A stretch of 32,651 nt of DNA from contig JAITRD010000003.1 in the NCBI GenBank assembly GCA_031288575.1, forward strand, positions 1 through 32,651. The letters are read 5' to 3'. The notes below the pieces were generated by a model, which saw only the letters and a list, made by a program, of their open reading frames with translations, was not told the DNA's origin and ran no database searches. Positions 16,445 through 23,585 of this stretch are shown in pieces. A program made the position numbers and the translations under genes. The DNA comes from Treponema sp. Lineage in GTDB: Bacteria > Spirochaetota > Spirochaetia > Treponematales > Breznakiellaceae. Numbering within the stretch: the first letter of the stretch is position 1; every line of letters begins with the position of its first letter.

Positions 16445-16893
16445 AAATCGTCATTTTTTTCCTGAACGGCCCGTAAAAGGTCAAAAATCGCAAAACAGAT
16501 AAACACGGTCAGCCCCGCGCAGAAGGCAATAACCTTAAGAACATTATCGGACACAAAGTCCGCTTCCCGGGCTATCACCCTTTGTCCCGGATTGGTAGGG
16601 TGTTTTTTGATATCCCCCAGGCCCACAATGCGAATAAACCGTTCATCCGTCCTGCCGTATCCCAGTTCCTTGGCGTATATGGTGAGGGTATCCTTATCAT
16701 ACAAAAGGGCATTCTTTGCCGTTTCTAATTCCTTATTAATGATCCGCAGGGTCTCCATGTTTTTTTGCTGCTTTAGCCGTTCATCCTCCAAATGGCTGTA
16801 TGCGGAAAATCCCGTAGGCCCGTTAAAAAACAAACATATACCGTATATAAGCACCCCAGTCCAAAGCCCTACGAGGTATTTCATTGATCTCAT
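16441..16893 (-). CDS. DivIC/FtsB-like septum formation initiator family protein
   Basis: A small bitopic-looking protein (150 residues). A membrane segment (about residues 5-24) is followed by a coiled coil (about 34-63, LEDERLKQQKNMETLRIINKEL region) and then the KELGYGRTDERFIRI motif that is typical of the DivIC/FtsB family (LGY...E..IRI). These proteins link divisome components in the periplasm. Unlike short FtsB proteins it has a second hydrophobic segment near the C-terminus (about 119-141), so its tail would return to the membrane. The start is uncertain: ATG at 16893 or 16884, neither with a Shine-Dalgarno. It overlaps the convergent exported-protein gene by four bases. Confidence 0.7.
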   Translation of the reverse strand: MRSMKYLVGLWTGVLIYGICLFFNGPTGFSAYSHLEDERLKQQKNMETLRIINKELETAKNALLYDKDTLTIYAKELGYGRTDERFIRIVGLGDIKKHPTNPGQRVIAREADFVSDNVLKVIAFCAGLTVFICFAIFDLLRAVQEKNDDF

Positions 16894-17096
16894 TAACTAG
16901 ATTTACGGTTTATTTTATGTCCTTCTTAAGCTCCATTGACAACGGAAAAATCCCCGGCTAACATCAGAGAAGATTCGGTTATGATTTTTTGTAAAAGCCT
17001 TACAAAGAATGGGATAATGACCGATACTAATAAAGCATATATAAATTAATATAAATTGAAGCCGAACGCGCAGGCGTTAACGATTGGGAGCGGTTC
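16894..17096. other. Divergent intergenic region before the DUF115 cluster
   Basis: An AT-rich 203-base region between the DivIC-like gene and the acidic-protein gene. It holds a candidate promoter for each direction: TTGTAA/GATAAT on the plus strand and, on the minus strand, TTGTCA with an AT-rich TAAAAT about 19 bases further. No RNA gene is recognised. Confidence 0.4.
16989..17018 (+). promoter_or_regulatory. Candidate promoter of the acidic-protein/DUF115 gene cluster
   Basis: TTGTAA (16989-16994), an 18-base gap, GATAAT (17013-17018). The transcript would start near 17025, giving a leader of about 70 bases that includes the GGGAG ribosome site before 17097. Another AT-rich stretch (TATATAAATTAATATAAAT, about 17038-17056) could also serve. 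Confidence 0.4.
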
Positions 17097-19055
17097 ATGG
17101 CAAGCGAAAAAAAACCTTCAATATATGACGATCGCAGCACTATCGGATCATCCGATGAACTTGATGAATATGGAGTCTGGGTAAAAAGCGAACCCCAGGA
17201 TTTTTTTGCGGAAACTTCCGGAAATTTGGATTTACCTGCTCCGGATCTGGGAGATTTTGGCGATTTTGATATGGATTCGGCTTTGGCGGAATCGGGGGAA
17301 AATGATTTTTTTCAGGGCGATGAGCTTTTTGAAATGCCCCCCTCTGAAGGGGATTCCTTTAATGAGGAGGGTTTTTCCGTTGACGGCCTGGAATTTCCCG
17401 ACTTTGATTCGGACAAGGAGGGCGCCTTGACCGGGGAAACGGAGGAACCTTTTGATTTAGCGGATCTGCCGGAATCGGAAGAAATTTCCCTCCCCGGGGA
17501 GGAAGGGGGGGATTCTCCCTTAGATTTTAGCGAAATTTCTATGACCGCTTTGCCTGGCGATTCCTTCCAGGAGGAGGCATTCCTCCCGGAGGAAGAAATT
17601 CCGGAAGGGGCCGAAAATACCCCGGATTTTGATTTTGACACCCTTGACAGGGATAGGGATACCGAAGGGGAGGCCCGCGAAAGGGCCCCCGGCCAGGATC
17701 TTTCCACCCAGTTGTTAATGAAAATCGCCGAAGAGTTATCCTCTATCCGGCTTGAATTATCGAGCCTGAAAAAGCAATTCCAGGCCCGGCGGGAGGATAT
17801 CCCCGAAAAAGCAGCGGAGGAAGCCCCGGGGCATGGTTTTTTTGGCGGAGAAAATGAAGAAGAGGATGAAAAAATAGCCCTTACCGGCGACGAGCTTGAC
17901 ACCATTATCCATACCCCGGATCTTACCGAAAAAGACGCCGAAGTTCCGGAAGAGCCGGAAGCCCCGGTTCCTGAGGAAAGGGGGGATTTTGTTTTCGAGG
18001 ATGATACAAACCAGGATATAGCCGCGGAGGATATCACCATCGATCTTGATTTGGACCTGGACCAGCCCGCGATAGAAGCCTTAAGCGATACGAATGAGAT
18101 CCCTGGGGAAGAAAAACCCGGGGAACCGCCGCTTCCTGATTCCCCGGAATTTGAAATTTCCCTTGATTCGGAGGAATTATTAACAGAAGAAAAAGCGGTT
18201 CCGGATACGGAGGATTCTTCCTTCGATTTGAGCCTCGACGATTTAAACTTTGAGGAAGATGCCGAAGTTCCTTCCGGAATTGAAGAGGCTGAACTTGGTT
18301 TAAGCGCCACGGAAACGGAGGAACTGGAAACCCTGATGGAAAACGGCTTGGATCCCATGACCCCCCTTTTGGAAGATCCAAGTTATTTAGAGGAAGATCC
18401 CCTGGATTCGGTGGCTTCTTCCTTTTCCGACATTTCCTCCGATTTATCCAACGCGGTTATTGATGAGCCGGATCTTTCAGGCGAAATTAAAGAAAATCCC
18501 CTGAAAGAACCGGTCCTGGAGAGTATTACCCTGGATGATTTATTCGCGGATGACCTCAAGGAAGACATTCCCTTGCATTTTGATGACCCGGCCTTGGATG
18601 ACGCGGAGGGGGAAGAGCTTGAAATTCCCTTGCATGAAGAAGAAAGCCAGGAGATGCCCGGGGAGGAGCCGGCGGAACTGGAAGAAGAGGATTTTTCCCC
18701 GGTTATCCCCGAAGCTTTTACCTTTGAGGAGGAGGATGCCCCGGCTTTCCTTGATGAGGATTTAGGGGAAGAGGAGGATATTGAAGAAGCGGCCCTGTTC
18801 CCCGCTGAAGCGGAGATTCCCGCTAATGAAACGGCCCCGGTACAAGAGGCCGGTTCCGTAATGGAAGCGGCGGAAGAAAATAAAGAACCCCAGTTTTCTT
18901 CTATTCCCTCTAATTTACAGCAGGAACTTAAGACGGTTCTTGTTTATATGGATCAGCTTTTGGAATCCCTTCCGGAAGATAAAATTGAAGAATTTGCCAA
19001 ATCAGAATATTTTAACACCTACAAAAAATTGTTCAAAGAATTAGGGCTTGTTTAA
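17097..19055 (+). CDS. Very acidic, mostly disordered 652-residue protein
   Basis: I do not recognise a named family. The protein is dominated by D, E, S, P, with F and L recurring in short acidic clusters (for example DFGDFDMD, DLDLDLDQ), so it is probably largely unfolded. Two parts look ordered: a short coiled-coil-like helix at about residues 203-228 (STQLLMKIAEELSSIRLELS) and a helical C-terminal domain at about 600-652 that begins IPSNLQQELKTVLVYMDQLL and ends YKKLFKELGLV. No signal peptide or membrane segment is visible, so it is cytoplasmic. GGGAG stands 6 bases before the ATG. It heads a run with two DUF115 genes. It could be a scaffold or tether whose ends bind partners, which is inference only. 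Confidence 0.75.
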   Translation: MASEKKPSIYDDRSTIGSSDELDEYGVWVKSEPQDFFAETSGNLDLPAPDLGDFGDFDMDSALAESGENDFFQGDELFEMPPSEGDSFNEEGFSVDGLEFPDFDSDKEGALTGETEEPFDLADLPESEEISLPGEEGGDSPLDFSEISMTALPGDSFQEEAFLPEEEIPEGAENTPDFDFDTLDRDRDTEGEARERAPGQDLSTQLLMKIAEELSSIRLELSSLKKQFQARREDIPEKAAEEAPGHGFFGGENEEEDEKIALTGDELDTIIHTPDLTEKDAEVPEEPEAPVPEERGDFVFEDDTNQDIAAEDITIDLDLDLDQPAIEALSDTNEIPGEEKPGEPPLPDSPEFEISLDSEELLTEEKAVPDTEDSSFDLSLDDLNFEEDAEVPSGIEEAELGLSATETEELETLMENGLDPMTPLLEDPSYLEEDPLDSVASSFSDISSDLSNAVIDEPDLSGEIKENPLKEPVLESITLDDLFADDLKEDIPLHFDDPALDDAEGEELEIPLHEEESQEMPGEEPAELEEEDFSPVIPEAFTFEEEDAPAFLDEDLGEEEDIEEAALFPAEAEIPANETAPVQEAGSVMEAAEENKEPQFSSIPSNLQQELKTVLVYMDQLLESLPEDKIEEFAKSEYFNTYKKLFKELGLV

Positions 19056-19056
19056 A

Positions 19057-19500
19057 ATGGGGCTTTTAAGCAAAGCCGCGGCCAAGGCAGCCTCCGCGGG
19101 GGACAAACATGATATGCCTGAAAAAGGGGGGGTAAAACCTGTCTTTGAAGGGGCCGAACATAAAAAAGCCTCCGCCGGGGAAGCGGCGCAAAAGATAAAG
19201 GAAAATATTACCCAATACTACAGGGACAATAGCCCCTTTCAGGGAATTATCCTGGAAAATTCGGGGCGGGCCGGGGAAGAAAAGGGCAAAAAATCCCTCG
19301 ATCAGGTGACGGATATGATCCTCTGTTTTGGCATCGGCATCGGACTGCCGGGGGGACGCAGCCTGGTCCTGCTGCCCGCGTCTTTGGATCGGGAATTAAT
19401 CGCCCACCGGATTTCCCATAGCCTTGACATTCCGTCCCTGAGCACCTTTTGGGCGGACAATCCGGAAGGGGCGATGAAAGAACTGGTATCCTTTCTTTAA
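19057..19500 (+). CDS. Conserved-looking hypothetical protein in the DUF115 cluster
   Basis: A 147-residue protein with no family I can name. The frame is open to a TTG at 19048 inside the previous gene. The ATG at 19057, one base after the preceding stop, is the natural start. The first 60 residues are Ala/Lys/Gly-rich and probably flexible. The second half (from about residue 60) looks like a small folded domain with alternating hydrophobic strands (MILCFGIGIGLPGG, SLVLLPASLD) and a C-terminal helix. No signal peptide. It is tightly placed between the acidic protein and the first DUF115 protein (7 bases before the latter), so it probably acts with them. Confidence 0.6.
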   Translation: MGLLSKAAAKAASAGDKHDMPEKGGVKPVFEGAEHKKASAGEAAQKIKENITQYYRDNSPFQGIILENSGRAGEEKGKKSLDQVTDMILCFGIGIGLPGGRSLVLLPASLDRELIAHRISHSLDIPSLSTFWADNPEGAMKELVSFL

Positions 19501-19507
19501 TAATAAA

Positions 19508-20995
19508 ATGCGGGAACGGCTGATAAGCGCCCAAAACGGAGCGCCTACCGCCTATGTGGGGGACAGGCCCCTCCATTCCCGGTACGATCCCCGGGGGGAG
19601 GCGGAAAAATATATCCGGGCCTTGCGTCTTTCCCCGGAGATCCGTTTTTTTATCCTCCCCGAACCGGGGCTCGGTTATATCCTTCCCCCCCTTACCGAAA
19701 GGTTTCCCCAGGCTAAGATTATCGTCCTCCATCTCTCGGACTTTTTTACCCTGGAGACAACCGCGGGGAAGCGGTCAGCGGCTGTCTGGAGCCCGGGAAG
19801 CGGCACGGGCCTTCAGGAATTTCTGGAAAATGAAATTCCCGATACCGAAGCAAGGGCCATAAGGATCATCGAATGGAGGCCGGCCCAGGCGGCTTACGGG
19901 GAGGATTACCTCCGGCTCCTTTCCGAAACCGCCGACTTTATTAAACGGGCAGACGCTAATAAAAGAACCGCCCGGGGTTTCGGCCGGAGATGGGTAAAAA
20001 ATTTTTTTAAAAACCTAAGGCTCCTCGGGACTGTCGTCAGCTACCCTCCCCTTGCCCGGCCTGTCATCGTTACCGGCGCGGGGCCTTCCCTGGAGGAATC
20101 CATCCCCCTTATCCGGGAAAAGAAAGAAAGGGGCGGGCTTATCCTCGCGGCGGCGTCCTCGGTTCCGGCGCTTTTTGCGCGAAGCCTCGCGCCGGACCTG
20201 GTCATCAGTACCGACGGCGGGGGATGGGCCCTTTTTCACCTCTATGAGGGGCTGCGAAGGGGAAAAGCCGCGGGCCCCCCCCCCTTTGATCTTGCGGCGA
20301 CCCTTAACGCCGCCCTTCCCTCCCAATGCGGGGACCTCTCCCTCTTACCCATCAGTGACGGCAGCCTCTGGCAGGATCTGCTGCTGCGGGGACTGGGCAT
20401 TCCCTTCATCTCCCTGCCCCAGCGGGGGACCGTAACCGCCTCGGCCCTGGATTTGGCCTTTTCCCTTACCCGGGGCAAGGTTTTTATCGCCGGGACGGAC
20501 CTTTCCCACCGGGACATACGCACCCATGCCCGGCCGTATAGTTTTGAACGGCTTTGGGAGGAAGGGGCAAACCGCCTTTATCCGGTTTATACCCAGAGTT
20601 TCCTCCGCTCCCGGGCCATCGCCGCCGGGGGAAGCCATGACATCTATGCGTCCTGGTTCAGCCGCCAATTGGCGCTTTATCCCGGCCGCCTTTTTTCCCT
20701 GGGGAATAACCATCCCCTTTTTAAGGGCCTGGCAAGCCCGGGCGGGGAGCCGGAGGCCGGGGAACCAGGCCCCTACGCCCGGAAATTCTGGGTAAACCGG
20801 GAAAACCTTGCCGGCCGGGCCGGGGCGCTTCTTTTAAGGGCCTTTGCCGACGAAAAAACCGCGGCGGCCCTTGCCGGAGCGCTGGCCCCCCTGGTTTTGC
20901 CCGATCAGGATGCCCCCGATCCCGGCCAGGTGAGGGAGGCCCTCTTTTCCCTTCTCAAGGGCTGCCTGCCGGTACGGGAGGCCCCCCGTGGATAA
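19508..20995 (+). CDS. DUF115 / MptE-like (motility accessory factor-type) protein, first copy
   Basis: A 495-residue protein carrying the MptE-like/DUF115 domain. The hallmark is VTGAGPSL (about residues 188-195), then a strand and PDLVISTDGG, and later FIAGTDLSH. Related proteins include archaeal 6-hydroxymethylpterin diphosphokinase MptE and the Maf proteins of Campylobacter, Helicobacter and Aeromonas, which are linked to flagellin glycosylation. In a flagellated bacterium the Maf-like role is more likely than pterin synthesis, but this is inference. No membrane segment or signal peptide. No Shine-Dalgarno is visible, and the start lies 7 bases after the preceding stop, so coupling is likely. 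It overlaps the next gene by eight bases. Confidence 0.8.
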   Translation: MRERLISAQNGAPTAYVGDRPLHSRYDPRGEAEKYIRALRLSPEIRFFILPEPGLGYILPPLTERFPQAKIIVLHLSDFFTLETTAGKRSAAVWSPGSGTGLQEFLENEIPDTEARAIRIIEWRPAQAAYGEDYLRLLSETADFIKRADANKRTARGFGRRWVKNFFKNLRLLGTVVSYPPLARPVIVTGAGPSLEESIPLIREKKERGGLILAAASSVPALFARSLAPDLVISTDGGGWALFHLYEGLRRGKAAGPPPFDLAATLNAALPSQCGDLSLLPISDGSLWQDLLLRGLGIPFISLPQRGTVTASALDLAFSLTRGKVFIAGTDLSHRDIRTHARPYSFERLWEEGANRLYPVYTQSFLRSRAIAAGGSHDIYASWFSRQLALYPGRLFSLGNNHPLFKGLASPGGEPEAGEPGPYARKFWVNRENLAGRAGALLLRAFADEKTAAALAGALAPLVLPDQDAPDPGQVREALFSLLKGCLPVREAPRG

Positions 20996-22646
20996 ACGCT
21001 TTTTCTTTGAGCGGAACCTTTTGGCCCTGTCCCGGACGGACCCGGCCCTTTGTTCCCGGCTTTCCGCGGCGGAAACAACGCAAAACAGGTATAAATTCCT
21101 CGAATCCCGTTCCGGGGAGATCGTTCCCGCCCTGGTTACCGCGGAGGGCGGCGCCCGCCCCTTACATTCCCTGGTGGACCCCCAAAAAGAAGGGCGCCGC
21201 TTTATCTCCGCCAGCGAACAGGAGGGGTTCCTTATCTTTTTGGGCCTGGGCGGAGGTTTCGCCGCCGCCGCGGCCCTGGAACGGGAGGATGTCCACCGGG
21301 TTCTGGTGATCGATTACGATATCAACGGCGTGGCGGAATTATTCTGCTCCCGGGAGTATATCAGAATTTTAAGCGATCCCCGGTTCCGGCTTCTGGTAGA
21401 CAGCCCGGAGGAGCTCATCAGGGGGTATATCCTGGACAACTATCAGCCAGTTTTTTCCGGGGGAATCAGGATGCTTCCCTTAAGGCCCCGGCTCGAAGGG
21501 GATCCGGTCAAATTCAGCCGGGCAGGGGCCGCGGTGGAGTCCGCCATTGAGGCAATTTCCGCCGATTATTCAGTTCAGGCCTATTTCGGAACCCGGTGGT
21601 TTTCCAATATTATCAGGAATATTTTCCGGGCGGCGGAAGCCTATAGCCCCCTGGGGCCCGTCCGGAAGGCGGCGGTATGCGCCGCGGGCCCTTCCCTGGA
21701 CATTCAGCTTTCCCGGCTTTTGGAAAAACGGGAACGGCTCTTTGTTTTTGCCGTGGATACAAGCCTCCCCAGCCTCCTCCAAAGGGGCTTGGAACCGGAC
21801 GCGGTGGTTTCCATCGACTGCCAGCATATTAGCTACTACCATTTTATGAACGGCCTTCCCCGGGGGGCCTCCCTTTTTCTGGACCTGGCAAGCCCCCCCC
21901 TGGTGGCATCCCGGTCGGAAAGGCCCTATTTTTTTTCCGGGGGCCACCCCCTCTCCCACTATATCTCCCGGTACTGGCGGCCCCTGCCGCCGGTGGATAC
22001 CTCCGGGGGCAATGTTACCTACGCGGCATTGTCCCTGGCGGATAAACTCGGCGCCGGGGAGATAGAGCTTTACGGGGCCGATTTTTCCTATCCCCTGGGA
22101 CGCACCTATGCCCGGGGAACCTATATATATCCCTATTTTGAAAACCGGCAAAACCGCTTTTCCCCCCTGGAGGGGCTTTTTTCCTCCTTCCTCTACCGCG
22201 ATACATCCTTAAAGCGGGTGGAAAAGGAAACCTCCTGGTATTACGAGACCTGGGCCTTAACCATGTACCGCCGGAAGGTGGAGGAGCAAAAGCTCCGGGC
22301 GGCCCTGTTTCCCATTCCTGGCCTGGGGCCTCCCCTGGCGGCCCGGGAAAAAACAAAAGAGCCCGGGGAGCTTTCCCTCTTTGCCGCGGGCAAGGCTTCC
22401 ATGGGGGCGGGGGAATTCCTGGACACCTACCGGCGGGATATCCGCGCCCTGCCCCTTCTCCGGGAAGGGCCCGAGGCCTATCTTAAAAAACTTAACCCCA
22501 GGGAAAAACAGATCCTTACCACCCTTATTCCTGAAGCGGCGGCAATAAAACGCTGCCGCCCGGAGCTCAATACCGCGGAACTCCTTGAGGCGGTTCAGGC
22601 CTACTGTCTTAAAGAAATCGACCGGGTATTACAAAGCAAAGGATAA
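20988..22646 (+). CDS. DUF115 / MptE-like (motility accessory factor-type) protein, second copy
   Basis: A 552-residue paralogue of the preceding gene, starting with GTG inside it. The matching core is CAAGPSLD (about residues 231-238), then PDAVVSIDCQ, and later LYGADFSYP, aligned in order with the first copy. Outside this core the two proteins have diverged strongly, which suggests an old duplication and different substrates or a heteromeric complex. The N-terminal 200 residues include a possible Rossmann-like stretch (FLGLGGGFAAAAAL, then VLVIDYDINGVAELF), unlike the first copy. No membrane segment. It ends one base short of the stop codon of the opposing MEMO gene. Confidence 0.8.
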   Translation: MDKRFFFERNLLALSRTDPALCSRLSAAETTQNRYKFLESRSGEIVPALVTAEGGARPLHSLVDPQKEGRRFISASEQEGFLIFLGLGGGFAAAAALEREDVHRVLVIDYDINGVAELFCSREYIRILSDPRFRLLVDSPEELIRGYILDNYQPVFSGGIRMLPLRPRLEGDPVKFSRAGAAVESAIEAISADYSVQAYFGTRWFSNIIRNIFRAAEAYSPLGPVRKAAVCAAGPSLDIQLSRLLEKRERLFVFAVDTSLPSLLQRGLEPDAVVSIDCQHISYYHFMNGLPRGASLFLDLASPPLVASRSERPYFFSGGHPLSHYISRYWRPLPPVDTSGGNVTYAALSLADKLGAGEIELYGADFSYPLGRTYARGTYIYPYFENRQNRFSPLEGLFSSFLYRDTSLKRVEKETSWYYETWALTMYRRKVEEQKLRAALFPIPGLGPPLAAREKTKEPGELSLFAAGKASMGAGEFLDTYRRDIRALPLLREGPEAYLKKLNPREKQILTTLIPEAAAIKRCRPELNTAELLEAVQAYCLKEIDRVLQSKG

Positions 22647-22647
22647 C

Positions 22648-23496
22648 TCAGGGGGAATGCCAGCTCAAGGCGCCGTATCCGACAAAGGAATCGGGGATAC
22701 CCCTTGCGGCCGCTCCGGCATCCGCGTCGGCGCTGGTACCGTAAGCGAGGAGGCGGGCCTGTCCCGCCCCTGAGGCCCGGGCAAAGCCTAAGGCGCCCAA
22801 TACGGCTCCAACTGAGCAAGCGGAAAAATCCTCCTCCGCCCGGCGGAGTATCTTTCCGCCGTCCCCCTCCAGAACCGCTTGAATAAAGGCGGCATCGTTG
22901 ACTTCCCGTACCCAGCCCAAGGCCGTTTTTCCCCGGCCCCGGGGGCTAAAACCGTAATTATCCCCATAATGGGTGAGATCCGTGGAACCCAGGACCGCCG
23001 TTTTCCGGTTCAAAGCCGCGGCGGTACGGGCAATAAGCTCCCCCGCGTCCAGGGAGGCGATTTCCGCGGGGAGCCTAATCCAGAGAACGCGGGAACGGGG
23101 AAAATAGTACCGCACCATGGGAAGCAAAATTTCGACGGTATTATCCTGATACCGGTCAGGCCGGCCGCCGAGGGCCTTTTTAAGGATATCCCGGAATTCA
23201 CCGTCTATGGGAAGATCCCCCAGGGGAGTCCGGACCCCGTCTTCCTCGGCAAAAAGAGGGGGCATGCCCGCGGGCAAATGACCGCCGATAACGGCCACGG
23301 TTTCTGCCCGGGGGTCCAGAGCCGAGACCGCGGCGGCGGCAATAGGGCCGGAATAAAACCAGCCCGCGTGGGGGGCAAAGGCGGCAAGGGCGTTACGGGG
23401 TTCCTTTCCCGGAGGAAGCCCCTCCAGAAAAAGGGTTATCTTTTCCGCGCTTTCGGGGTACCAGGGTACGGGAAGGCGCCGTTCTCTCAGGATCAT
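22648..23496 (-). CDS. MEMO1 family protein (AmmeMemoRadiSam system protein B type)
   Basis: A 282-residue cytoplasmic protein of the MEMO1 family, related in fold to class III extradiol dioxygenases and implicated in redox and metal chemistry. Conserved features are APHAGWFYSGP with its histidine, GGHLPAG, a STDLTHYG motif, and a cysteine in FSACSVGAVLGAL that matches the family's metal-site cysteine. The partners of the AmmeMemoRadiSam system (the AMMECR1 protein and the radical SAM protein) are not adjacent here. GGAG lies 5 bases before the ATG. It is divergent from the 413-residue sensor-like gene and convergent, almost touching, with the second DUF115 gene. Its molecular role in bacteria is not settled. 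Confidence 0.85.
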   Translation of the reverse strand: MILRERRLPVPWYPESAEKITLFLEGLPPGKEPRNALAAFAPHAGWFYSGPIAAAAVSALDPRAETVAVIGGHLPAGMPPLFAEEDGVRTPLGDLPIDGEFRDILKKALGGRPDRYQDNTVEILLPMVRYYFPRSRVLWIRLPAEIASLDAGELIARTAAALNRKTAVLGSTDLTHYGDNYGFSPRGRGKTALGWVREVNDAAFIQAVLEGDGGKILRRAEEDFSACSVGAVLGALGFARASGAGQARLLAYGTSADADAGAAARGIPDSFVGYGALSWHSP

Positions 23497-23573
23497 AAAA
23501 ACTCCGCCGGAAGAAAATCCCGGGATTTATAAATTTATCAAGGATAATCCTAGCATGACATTAAAAAAAAATA

Positions 23574-23579
23574 TATAAT
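23574..23579 (+). promoter_or_regulatory. -10 box next to the ATG of the 413-residue membrane protein gene
   Basis: A perfect TATAAT ends 6 bases before the ATG at 23586, with no Shine-Dalgarno sequence in between. The best -35 positions (around 23551-23556) match poorly. A transcript from here would begin at the start codon. Confidence 0.5.
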
Positions 23580-23585
23580 AAACCC

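Noticed and set aside
17312..18358. 348-codon serine-rich open frame on the minus strand
   Set aside because: It is the reverse complement of the D/E-rich acidic gene: GAA/GAT/GAG codons read as Ser/Phe/Leu-type codons. The forward gene has a ribosome site and ordered ends.
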